Part shown: in pieces, positions 1 through 6,073 of the stretch
How the letters are laid out: every line of letters starts with the position of its first letter
Position numbering within the stretch: position 1 is the stretch's first letter
Assembly (NCBI GenBank): GCA_900766775.1
Contig: CAAFXN010000050.1
Location: 1-13,089, forward strand
Origin: Bacteroidales bacterium
GTDB lineage: Bacteria; Bacteroidota; Bacteroidia; Bacteroidales; Paludibacteraceae
Reading direction: 5' to 3'
Length of the DNA: 13,089 nt
The notes under the pieces: generated by a model
Databases searched by the model: none
The model's input: only the letters and a program-made list of their open reading frames with translations
Told to the model about the DNA's origin: nothing
Translations under genes and position numbers: made by a program

Positions 1-199
1 CGACTACTTGCGCGACCAGACTGCGCCCGAGCAACTGGAACTCTTGGAGTTGGCAAAGATGGCGGGCGCGAGCGGGCGCGACCGAGGCACGGGCAGACCT
101 ACCAAGAAAGACCGCCGCGACATAGAGACCTTCATGAGCGACGACTACCTGCTGGATGAATTGGACTTTGACGACGAGGAGGGCGACGATGAAGAATAA
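1..199 (+). CDS. S4-domain RNA-binding protein, Hsp15-type (3' end only)
   Basis: Only the last 65 codons are in the window; the frame is open from base 2 to a TAA at 197-199. The visible C-terminus has the basic stretch GTGRPTKKDRR, followed by a very acidic tail (DELDFDDEEGDDEE). I recall this pattern from the C-terminus of Bacteroidales S4-domain proteins of the Hsp15 (HslR) family. In those proteins the S4 fold, which here would lie upstream of the window, binds structured RNA on stalled 50S subunits. The S4 domain itself cannot be seen, so the call rests on the tail. The stop overlaps the start of the next gene by 11 nt, which implies translational coupling. Confidence 0.75.
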   Translation, partial: DYLRDQTAPEQLELLELAKMAGASGRDRGTGRPTKKDRRDIETFMSDDYLLDELDFDDEEGDDEE

Positions 200-674
200 A
201 CGAGACAACATAGCCGAGTACATTTTGTGGATTTGGCAGTTGGAAGACTACCTGCGGGCGTTCCCCAATGCCGCGACCGACAACGAAACCCCCTCCCCCG
301 ATATGCGCTTCCTCGCCGAGTTGAGCGAGATGATGCACCGCGAGGGCGTAACCGAGCAGGGGCATGTGCAACTGGCGCGCAACGCCATGGCGGAGTTGGA
401 AGAACTACACCGCCGCTTGCTGGACGAGGATGCCTCCTATCGTGCGGCAATGATTCGGCTGACCCCTGCGCTCAACATCCTCAAGTCGAAGACCGACAAC
501 CCATTGATGTCCGACCTCGAGGCGGGACTCACCCTGCTCTACCAAGTGCTTATGCTGCGCCTGCAACACAAGGAAATCACCCCCGCCACCGCCGAAACCC
601 AAACGCAGGTAACCCGTTTGCTCCAATTCCTTAGCAAAATATATCAATCTGATAGCAATATATTAACCAACTAA
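189..674 (+). CDS. DUF4924 family protein
   Basis: A 161-residue soluble protein with no signal peptide or membrane segment. The N-terminus (NIAEYILWIWQLEDYLRAF, residues 7-25) and the later LRLQHKEITPATAETQTQV segment match my memory of DUF4924, a helical family of about 170-180 residues that is common in Bacteroidales and has no assigned function. The start at 189 is chosen because family similarity begins there; an in-frame ATG at 156 would add 11 unrelated residues read from inside the upstream gene. It overlaps the S4-protein gene by 11 nt and precedes nth by 50 nt, so the three may form one operon. Function unknown. Confidence 0.85.
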   Translation: MKNKRDNIAEYILWIWQLEDYLRAFPNAATDNETPSPDMRFLAELSEMMHREGVTEQGHVQLARNAMAELEELHRRLLDEDASYRAAMIRLTPALNILKSKTDNPLMSDLEAGLTLLYQVLMLRLQHKEITPATAETQTQVTRLLQFLSKIYQSDSNILTN

Positions 675-686
675 TCTCTCTTTGCC

Positions 687-706
687 CTCCCCCTTTGTAG
701 GGGGAG
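687..706. repeat. Short G/C palindrome upstream of nth
   Basis: CTCCCCC and GGGGGAG form a perfect 7-bp stem around the loop TTTGTA, followed by another G run (GGAGGGGG at 709-716). The same 7-bp stem arms and a GTAG loop motif recur at 1398-1426 after nth, so this looks like one member of a dispersed palindromic (REP-like) family. It lies 19 nt before the chosen nth start and has no clear U-tract, so it is not an obvious terminator. Confidence 0.6.
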
Positions 707-724
707 ATGGAGGGGGTCCTACTC

Positions 725-1360
725 ATGACTGACAAACAGCGTTACGAAAAAGTACTGGCATGGTTTGCCGAGAACATGCCCGTTGCGGAATCCGAACTTC
801 ACTACACCAACCCGTTCGAGTTGCTGTGTGCGGTCATGCTCTCCGCGCAGTGCACCGACAAGCGGGTGAACATGGTTACCCCTGCGCTCTTCGCCGCATA
901 CCCCACGGCGGAGGCGATGACGAGAGCAAGTGCGGAGGACGTGTTTCAGTATGTGAAATCGGTGTCGTATCCCAATGCCAAAGCGCAACATCTCGTTGGC
1001 ATGGCGCAGCGTTTGGTTGAAGCCTACGGCGGCGACGTGCCGAGCAACATTGACGACTTGCAGACCCTCCCCGGCGTGGGGAGAAAGACGGCAAACGTGG
1101 TCTGCGCCGTTATCTGGAACCAGCCTACGATGGCGGTCGATACCCATATCTTCCGTATCTCAGAGCGTATCGGACTGACTACCAACAGCAAATCCCCGCT
1201 CGAAACGGAAAAGCAACTCGTCAAATACATCCCCGCAGAACTCATCCCAAAGGCGCACCATTGGCTCCTCCTCCACGGACGCTATGTATGCAAAGCCCGC
1301 AAACCTCTCTGCGAGACCTGCGGCATTAAACCCTACTGCAAGACGGGCTCCAAAGCATAA
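725..1360 (+). CDS. nth: Endonuclease III (DNA glycosylase/AP lyase)
   Basis: This base-excision-repair enzyme removes oxidised pyrimidines and cleaves the abasic site by beta-elimination. The 211-residue protein matches the family length (E. coli Nth is 211). It carries the helix-hairpin-helix motif LPGVGRKTANVV with the catalytic Lys at 121, and the catalytic Asp at 139 in AVDTHIFR. The C-terminal 4Fe-4S cluster ligands are Cys189, 196, 199 and 205, with C-x6-C-x2-C-x5-C spacing. An ATG at 707 in the same frame would add six residues read from the G-rich repeat; 725 is preferred because homology starts there. It is likely cotranscribed with the DUF4924 gene. No separate Bacteroidota-type promoter is visible in the 50-nt gap. 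Confidence 0.95.
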   Translation: MTDKQRYEKVLAWFAENMPVAESELHYTNPFELLCAVMLSAQCTDKRVNMVTPALFAAYPTAEAMTRASAEDVFQYVKSVSYPNAKAQHLVGMAQRLVEAYGGDVPSNIDDLQTLPGVGRKTANVVCAVIWNQPTMAVDTHIFRISERIGLTTNSKSPLETEKQLVKYIPAELIPKAHHWLLLHGRYVCKARKPLCETCGIKPYCKTGSKA

Positions 1361-1397
1361 ACCATCTTAACTCCTTCATAGTTGAAGGTAGTTTCCG

Positions 1398-1446
1398 CTC
1401 CCCCGCCTCCCTCGTAGAGGGGGGAGGGGGCAGGGGGCGGGAGGAG
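1398..1446. repeat. G-rich repeat after nth with G-quadruplex potential
   Basis: CTCCCCC (1398-1404) can pair with GGGGGAG (1420-1426), the same arms as in the hairpin at 687-706. Downstream G runs at 1419-1424, 1426-1430, 1433-1437 and 1439-1441 are separated by only 1-2 nt, a strong plus-strand G-quadruplex pattern. It lies between convergent nth and the ppiD-like gene. The rest of the 1361-1613 gap shows no gene, only the terminator at 1549-1593. Confidence 0.65.
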
Positions 1447-1548
1447 GACTCGGCTTCAAGCCGCAAAAATAACGCAATAAAAAGACACTAACTTGCCCCT
1501 TTGAAGGTTTTTGCGGTGATTTTTGCACCTTATAAGCTATTCACAAAC

Positions 1549-1593
1549 AAAAAGAGGCTGCCTAACTCAACTTGTTAGACAGCCCTCTTTTTC
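1549..1593 (-). terminator. Rho-independent terminator of the ppiD-like gene
   Basis: Read on the minus strand, a long stem (GAGGGCTGTCTAAC with GTTAGGCAGCCTC, one bulged G and one G-U pair) around a 7-nt loop is followed by TTTTTGTTTG. It lies about 20 nt after the stop codon at 1614. The A/T flanks are symmetric, so it could also stop plus-strand transcripts from nth. Confidence 0.85.
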
Positions 1594-1613
1594 TTTATCC
1601 GTTGATATGCTGT

Positions 1614-3623
1614 TTATTGGAAGTTAGCGCGGTTGTCCACTACCTCGGCTTTCTCCTCAATGAGGGAGATGGCTTGGTAGGGGAGGCTGTATGCCGAGCG
1701 AGAGGTGAGCGAAGCCTTCTCCTGCTCTGCGTCGAACTCGGAGGTAGCGGTCGTCTTCGTACCCGTCTTCACTACGAACACACCCATCTTGCCTTGCAGC
1801 GGCTCGCTCAGCGTGTTCTCTGCCATGGCCAAAGTAGCACCGATAATCGCGGGCTCTGCGCCGGCATTGCCGAAGCGATAGTCTGCCAACGACACTTTCT
1901 CCACGTTCTGGATAGGTGTGCCGGTAATCTCAGAGGCTGCCTCCAGCGACTGAACGCCTGCCAACTGCTTCATCAGATATGCAGCCTTGGCGTTGTTCGT
2001 TGCCTCCAAAGTCAACTCGGCGCGAACAGCCTCCAAGGGACGATAGTCGCCATCGTTAACCTCTGTTACCAGAGCCACTACGTATTGGTCGCCGCACTCG
2101 AACACATCGCTCACTGCCCCCTCTTTGGCCTCGAATGCCCAGCGCACGATAGGACGGCTGGCTTTCAGGCTGCCCACCTTATCGGTGTTCGCTTGCAGGT
2201 TGTACTGCGGAGTAACGACCATACCTGCCTCGGCGGCAGCGGCGCGGAATGCCTCCTCCGTGGGGTTAGCCACGATGAACTGCTTTGCCTTGTTGTATAA
2301 GATAGAGTAGGTCTTGCTCGAAGCCGTCACGTTGCGCTCCAAGATAGCCAGTTGCACTTTCGGGGTCGCGGGGCTGATGTCCAGCACCTCAAACGTCTGC
2401 TCGTTCATACCTTGCGCTACCGTGAAACGACCGCCGCGCTTGGTGCTCAGTGCCTGCTCCGCGATATTCTTTGGCAACTCCTCGAAGGTGAACCACCCGA
2501 GTTCCACATCCTCTTGCCCCTCCTGCGAAGCGATACCTTTCAGTTCCACAGAGTCGGGCAGCGAGTAGCCGGCCTTCATGATACGCGCCATAGAGTAAGT
2601 GCCGTTGGCGAACTGCAAGCCCGTGAAATCACCGGCTTTGGCGCCTTTGGCAAAAGCAAAGTCCTTGTACGCAGCGGGCACGGTTTCCATAGAGTAGTCG
2701 CGACCATCGTAGGTGATGTCGGAGTTGGTGTTTACCACCAGCGCCACATCCTCCGTGGTGCGGAACTCCTCCTCAAGACCCTGCATCAGTTTCTCTGCTT
2801 CAGCGAAGTCCGCCTCGGAGGGCACGATGGGGAAAGAAACATACGCAATAGCGCGGTTCGGAGTCTGCTTGTAGAGAGGCTTGTGCTGCTTGTAGAGCGC
2901 CTTGATGTCGCTCTCGCTCACCTCTACAAGGCTGTCCGCCACAGCATAGTAGGGCTTCATCACATACTGTGCGGAAACGCTCTGCTGACGGGCATCGAAC
3001 GCATATTTTGCGTCCAGCGAGTTGGCTTGCACAAGGTTTTGCAGCAAGTTGGTATATTTCTCCTGCATGTAGGTCAGGCGAACCGCGTTCTCCCAGTACA
3101 TCCAATACGACTTCGCTTGTTTCAGGTTCGCACTCTGCTCTGCGTCTTCGGGCTCTTGCTCAATAGCATTGAGGAACTGCACCAACGCAGTGCGGCTGAA
3201 TTGACCCGTCTGGTCGAAGAAAGTGCGACGTGTGCGGATGATTTGGTGAGGGTTCTGACCAATGCACAATTCCGAGAGTTCATCGGAGGTAATGTCCATA
3301 CCGATTTTCTCTGCCTGAGCACGCAGAGTATAGTCCATGAGCATCATCTGCCATACCTGATTGCGCAGTTGGGCGGACAAATCTTCATCGAAATCGGTGC
3401 GACTGGTCTCAATCTTGTACACCTCCGTCAACTGCTCGCGAGCAGCCTCGTACTCGGTGTAATGTACGTCTTGACCTTCGATAGTAGCGATGTTCTCGCG
3501 ACCTTTATTGAATAAGGTGCTGCCCGAGTTCAGAAAATCCCCGAGGATGAAAGCGAGCATCGCAACGCCCACGATGGTTATCAAAAGGGCGCCATGGTTA
3601 CGAATTTTTTGTAAACTTGCCAT
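1614..3623 (-). CDS. SurA-N/PpiD-like periplasmic folding chaperone with reduced PPIase domain
   Basis: A 669-residue membrane-anchored periplasmic protein. One N-terminal transmembrane segment (about residues 11-31, ALLITIVGVAMLAFILGDF) is followed by a SurA_N-type helical chaperone region (about 35-250, with GQDVHYTEYEAAREQ and later FFDQTGQFSRTALVQFL). The C-terminal half includes NAGAEPAIIGATLAM and LQGKMGVFVVKT. This layout matches the Bacteroidales PpiD/SurA group, which assists folding of exported and outer-membrane proteins. The parvulin region (about 353-416) keeps only its end (ELGWFTFEELP...TFEVLDI). The usual HIL-type start and the middle of the fold are absent, and the protein is shorter than the roughly 710 residues I expect. 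It is therefore probably a chaperone with weak or no isomerase activity. Monocistronic, with its own promoter and terminator. Confidence 0.85.
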   Translation of the reverse strand: MASLQKIRNHGALLITIVGVAMLAFILGDFLNSGSTLFNKGRENIATIEGQDVHYTEYEAAREQLTEVYKIETSRTDFDEDLSAQLRNQVWQMMLMDYTLRAQAEKIGMDITSDELSELCIGQNPHQIIRTRRTFFDQTGQFSRTALVQFLNAIEQEPEDAEQSANLKQAKSYWMYWENAVRLTYMQEKYTNLLQNLVQANSLDAKYAFDARQQSVSAQYVMKPYYAVADSLVEVSESDIKALYKQHKPLYKQTPNRAIAYVSFPIVPSEADFAEAEKLMQGLEEEFRTTEDVALVVNTNSDITYDGRDYSMETVPAAYKDFAFAKGAKAGDFTGLQFANGTYSMARIMKAGYSLPDSVELKGIASQEGQEDVELGWFTFEELPKNIAEQALSTKRGGRFTVAQGMNEQTFEVLDISPATPKVQLAILERNVTASSKTYSILYNKAKQFIVANPTEEAFRAAAAEAGMVVTPQYNLQANTDKVGSLKASRPIVRWAFEAKEGAVSDVFECGDQYVVALVTEVNDGDYRPLEAVRAELTLEATNNAKAAYLMKQLAGVQSLEAASEITGTPIQNVEKVSLADYRFGNAGAEPAIIGATLAMAENTLSEPLQGKMGVFVVKTGTKTTATSEFDAEQEKASLTSRSAYSLPYQAISLIEEKAEVVDNRANFQ

Positions 3624-3684
3624 AATTATTGTTGTAGTATTAAATTTCTGGGTTTGTAGCAGCGCTTATAAACCAAAAAGCGTG

Positions 3685-3716
3685 CAAAGGTACTATTTTT
3701 TTTTGATATGTGCAAA
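3685..3716 (-). promoter_or_regulatory. Bacteroidota promoter for the ppiD-like gene
   Basis: On the minus strand the -33 box TTTG (3713-3716) lies 20 nt from the -7 box TACCTTTG (3685-3692). The spacer is an A tract of nine. The predicted start of transcription gives a leader of roughly 55 nt before the ATG at 3623. Confidence 0.85.
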
Positions 3717-3860
3717 TTTATTTGCTAAATTATCTTGATTTTCTTGTTTTTGCGGGCTATTCTGAAAAACATACTTGCCGACTTCCTCTGCGCTGCCCTC
3801 TCGCTCTCTTTTCCCGAAAAAGGACAAATACGTGTTTTTAGCATTTTTTTTACTAAAAAA

Positions 3861-3892
3861 TTTGCGTATATCAAAAAAAAGCAGTACCTTTG
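3861..3892 (+). promoter_or_regulatory. Bacteroidota promoter for tRNA-Lys
   Basis: TTTG (3861-3864), a 20-nt spacer containing eight consecutive A, then TACCTTTG (3885-3892). The mature tRNA begins 25 nt downstream. The layout is nearly identical to that of the ppiD-like, rplM and metK promoters. Confidence 0.88.
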
Positions 3893-3917
3893 CACTCGCT
3901 TTTGGAAAAAAGTCGGA

Positions 3918-3990
3918 GAATCAGTAGCTCAGCAGGTAGAGCACATCCCTTTTAAGGATGGGGTCCTGGGTTCGAGCCCCAGCTGGTTCA
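3918..3990 (+). tRNA. tRNA-Lys (anticodon TTT)
   Basis: A complete cloverleaf. The acceptor arms are 3918-3924 (GAATCAG) and 3983-3989 (CTGGTTC), with one G-U pair. The D arm is GCTC/GAGC (3927-3930 and 3939-3942), and the anticodon stem is CATCC/GGATG with anticodon TTT at 3951-3953. The T arm is CTGGG/CCCAG around TTCGAGC, and the discriminator is A at 3990. The 3' CCA is not encoded (CAA follows), so it must be added after transcription. It decodes AAA/AAG lysine codons. A single tRNA unit with its own promoter and terminator. Confidence 0.96.
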
Positions 3991-4012
3991 CAAGCAAGTG
4001 CTGAGTAAGAGA

Positions 4013-4041
4013 ACGCCTAACTTTTCGGTTAGGCGTTTTTT
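4013..4041 (+). terminator. Rho-independent terminator after tRNA-Lys
   Basis: A perfect 9-bp stem ACGCCTAAC/GTTAGGCGT around the loop TTTTCG, followed by a run of T, 22 nt after the tRNA end. Confidence 0.92.
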
Positions 4042-4081
4042 GTGTATAGGGATGTGTCATAAAAAAAACACTATTGGATAG

Positions 4082-4216
4082 CAAAATGTCAAAATATCGG
4101 CACCTTTCTCTCCCGCCACTCTGTCGCAACATTTTCGCGGGTCGGTCGCGGGTCTCCCGCGGGTCGTTCGCAGGTCGAAACATCCTTTCTTGAACGTTCA
4201 TGCTGACAAAATGTCA
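4082..4216. repeat. Direct-repeat-flanked element near the tRNA
   Basis: The 10-mer CAAAATGTCA occurs at 4082-4091 and again at 4207-4216, bracketing the 11-bp phased repeat. The right copy sits inside the palindrome TGACAAAATGTCA. No gene is seen in the 4042-4257 gap. The layout resembles a small non-coding element, but no transposase ends are recognisable. Confidence 0.4.
4136..4179. repeat. 11-bp phased tandem repeat
   Basis: The 8-mer CGCGGGTC starts at 4136, 4147 and 4158, and CGCAGGTC starts at 4169, an exact 11-bp period over four units. Weaker CGC-starting units in the same phase at 4114 and 4125 suggest two decayed copies. A period near one helical turn would put all copies on the same DNA face, as in protein-binding arrays. 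The function is unknown. Confidence 0.8.
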
Positions 4217-4257
4217 TTTCCGCTCTCCCCTCCCACGGAGCACCACGCCCTCGTCTC

Positions 4258-4300
4258 CAAACAAAGAGGCGTGCCTACCATCGGTAGCCACGCCCCTTTG
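4258..4300 (-). terminator. Rho-independent terminator of tsf
   Basis: On the minus strand GGGGCGTGGCTACC pairs with GGTAGGCACGCCTC with one mismatch around a 3-nt loop, followed by TTTGTTTG. It begins about 22 nt after the tsf stop. Confidence 0.8.
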
Positions 4301-4322
4301 CCTTTGTTGCTGTGTTGAGAGA

Positions 4323-5312
4323 TTACTCCTCGTTCAAGGTTACACGACGGAAATCGCTCACCTGCACGTTGTTCTTCTTCAGCACGTCCTTTACCAACTC
4401 TTTGGTCTCGCTCATGATGTATGCTTGCTCTACCAAAGTGTTCTCTTTCAAGAATTTGCCGAGACGACCTTGCGCAATCATCTCCACTTTCTTCATGTTG
4501 ATTTGCTGCTCTGCCTCTGCGGGTACGTTAGCGCGAATCTCGCGAGCCTGTGCAGCCTGCTCCTCGGTGAGCCAGCCCTTAGCGGTGTTCGAGTCGATAT
4601 GCTCGTCGCTGTCTGCGTGCGCGGGGTTGATACCAGCCTTGCGCAGTGCGTTCTCAACGGCTTTGTTGACCTCGTCTTGCTTGGTCTTCTCTACTGCTAC
4701 TGCCAACTCTTTGTCCTTCACCTCTTGCGCTACATGGTCAGCATCCAGTGCGATGGGCGACATAGCAGCCACCTGCATCGAGATACCGTGAACGGTCTCT
4801 TGGTCAGCATCTGCATTGGCTACTGCCACCAGCGAAGACAACTTATTGCCCAAGTGGTTGTAAGCATCTACCTTCGGAGCCTCCAAGAAAGCGTAGTCGC
4901 TCAACTCCATCTTCTCGCCCGTTACACCCGAACGCTCGGTTACCAACTCTGCCACCGTCAGGTCGCCTACCTTGATAGCCTTCAATGCCTCCAAGTCAGC
5001 AGGCTTGTGGTTCATCGCTACATCCAGAATCAGTTTCACCAATCCTACGAAGTCAGCGTTCTTTGCTACGAAGTCGGTCTCGCACTTCACTGCCACAATG
5101 GCGCCGAAGCCGTTCTCTGCCTTTGCCAATACACAACCCTCCGATGCCTCGCGGTCGCTACGCTTAGCGGCGATAGCCTGACCACGCTTACGGAGCAGGT
5201 CCTTGGCTACCTCGAAGTCGCCGTTTGCCTCTTCCAGAGCCTTCTTGACGTCCATCATACCTGCGCCGGTGATGTCGCGCAGTTTCTTAATATCTGCTAA
5301 TGAAACAGCCAT
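4323..5312 (-). CDS. tsf: Elongation factor Ts
   Basis: EF-Ts is the cytosolic nucleotide-exchange factor that releases GDP from EF-Tu. The 329-residue protein has the N-terminal UBA-like module (about residues 4-42, LRDITGAGMMDVKKALEEANGD). The conserved TDFVAKN motif at 79-85 contacts the EF-Tu nucleotide site. The core dimerisation region follows, and the length is usual for Bacteroidales. In related genomes it directly follows rpsB; here an unrelated two-gene insert lies between them. No Bacteroidota promoter is visible in the 31-nt gap before it or in the end of the lipoprotein gene. Its transcription may therefore come from the insert's promoter or from a site I cannot recognise. Confidence 0.97.
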   Translation of the reverse strand: MAVSLADIKKLRDITGAGMMDVKKALEEANGDFEVAKDLLRKRGQAIAAKRSDREASEGCVLAKAENGFGAIVAVKCETDFVAKNADFVGLVKLILDVAMNHKPADLEALKAIKVGDLTVAELVTERSGVTGEKMELSDYAFLEAPKVDAYNHLGNKLSSLVAVANADADQETVHGISMQVAAMSPIALDADHVAQEVKDKELAVAVEKTKQDEVNKAVENALRKAGINPAHADSDEHIDSNTAKGWLTEEQAAQAREIRANVPAEAEQQINMKKVEMIAQGRLGKFLKENTLVEQAYIMSETKELVKDVLKKNNVQVSDFRRVTLNEE

Positions 5313-5343
5313 AATGTTGTTTGTTATTATGTTAATTATTTAG

Positions 5344-6033
5344 TTAATGTTTGTGATAAATCCGATTAGCCGTCTCCTCTAACTTGCCTTCATGAATCAG
5401 TTCGTTAAAAAGAGCCGTCACATCGTCTATGGTTACTTGTTCGCGCTTGCGCGTATTGAAATGCGCCGTTGCTTTCTTGGTAAGCGATGCGATTTGCTTC
5501 TCAGACAAGTGATAATACACCACCGCTTCTGTATCGTACGCATTATCCAATGCCAAAGAGACCGTATCCCAATCCACATTGCAGATGTCAGCCCAGTCAA
5601 CATTGAGATAGCGGTGACATTGGCTCAGCCCTGCATAGGGGTAACATAAGTACCACCCGTTTTCCAACGCGATGTATTTGCGCTTAGAAGCAAGGTCGCA
5701 CAAATCGTAGTTGTTGCCGTACTGATACCGCATCTTAGGAGCAAAGAAACTCGGTTGCTCCTCTACGCAGAATAGAGGCTCGCCGGGGGTCTGCTCAAAG
5801 CATGTCGGAATGAAGTACTCTCCGCCTCGGAAGAATTGGTTTCCTGCCTCAGGAGCGGTCTGTCCCTCTTCCAAAGCCACACAAACCACTTTGTTTAGTA
5901 GTGTTGGGTCGTTGAACTTCACTATCTCTATATAGTCACCGGTTGGGTTTCCACCAATGATTCCCCCTGTATAACGGGCACAAGAAGTAAATAATGCAAC
6001 TAATACAAGTAAATATAAAGGTATTTTATTCAT
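5344..6033 (-). CDS. Lipoprotein of unknown function beside the C10 peptidase
   Basis: A 229-residue protein with a lipoprotein signal peptide: charged start, hydrophobic core, and LFTSC with the lipidated Cys at 18. It is therefore probably anchored in a membrane. The mature part has many cysteines (for example in YFIPTCFEQ, YDLCDLASK, WYLCYPYAG and DICNVDW) and many aromatics; the C-terminus is helical and charged. I do not recognise a family. It follows the C10 peptidase gene by 40 nt in the same direction and precedes tsf by 31 nt, so cotranscription with either is possible. C10 peptidases in streptococci and Bacteroides can be paired with proteinaceous inhibitors, so an inhibitor or accessory role is possible, but nothing in the sequence proves it. 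Confidence 0.8.
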   Translation of the reverse strand: MNKIPLYLLVLVALFTSCARYTGGIIGGNPTGDYIEIVKFNDPTLLNKVVCVALEEGQTAPEAGNQFFRGGEYFIPTCFEQTPGEPLFCVEEQPSFFAPKMRYQYGNNYDLCDLASKRKYIALENGWYLCYPYAGLSQCHRYLNVDWADICNVDWDTVSLALDNAYDTEAVVYYHLSEKQIASLTKKATAHFNTRKREQVTIDDVTALFNELIHEGKLEETANRIYHKH

Positions 6034-6073
6034 AGTTTCACATCTTATCTTTATTTAGTGACACATATAACTT

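Noticed and set aside
707..724. Earlier start of nth at 707
   Set aside because: The extra six codons lie in the G-rich repeat, and the family N-terminus starts at 725.
1572..2300. Plus-strand ORF (242 codons) starting in the terminator
   Set aside because: It begins inside the hairpin and runs antisense to the ppiD-like C-terminus. No recognisable protein features.
2352..3515. Long plus-strand ORF (387 codons) opposite the ppiD-like gene
   Set aside because: It is fully antisense to a well-supported gene, its protein is a Leu/His/Arg-rich mixture with no domain, and it has no promoter. It is a codon-bias shadow.
3735..4004. Plus-strand ORF of 89 codons
   Set aside because: It spans the tRNA promoter and the whole tRNA-Lys gene.
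4136..4179. Possible CRISPR array
   Set aside because: The units are 11 bp with no spacers, no long conserved repeats and no cas genes nearby.
4200..5300. Plus-strand ORF (366 codons) opposite tsf
   Set aside because: Antisense to EF-Ts, with Leu/Cys/Val-rich non-domain sequence, and it starts within the repeat and terminator region.
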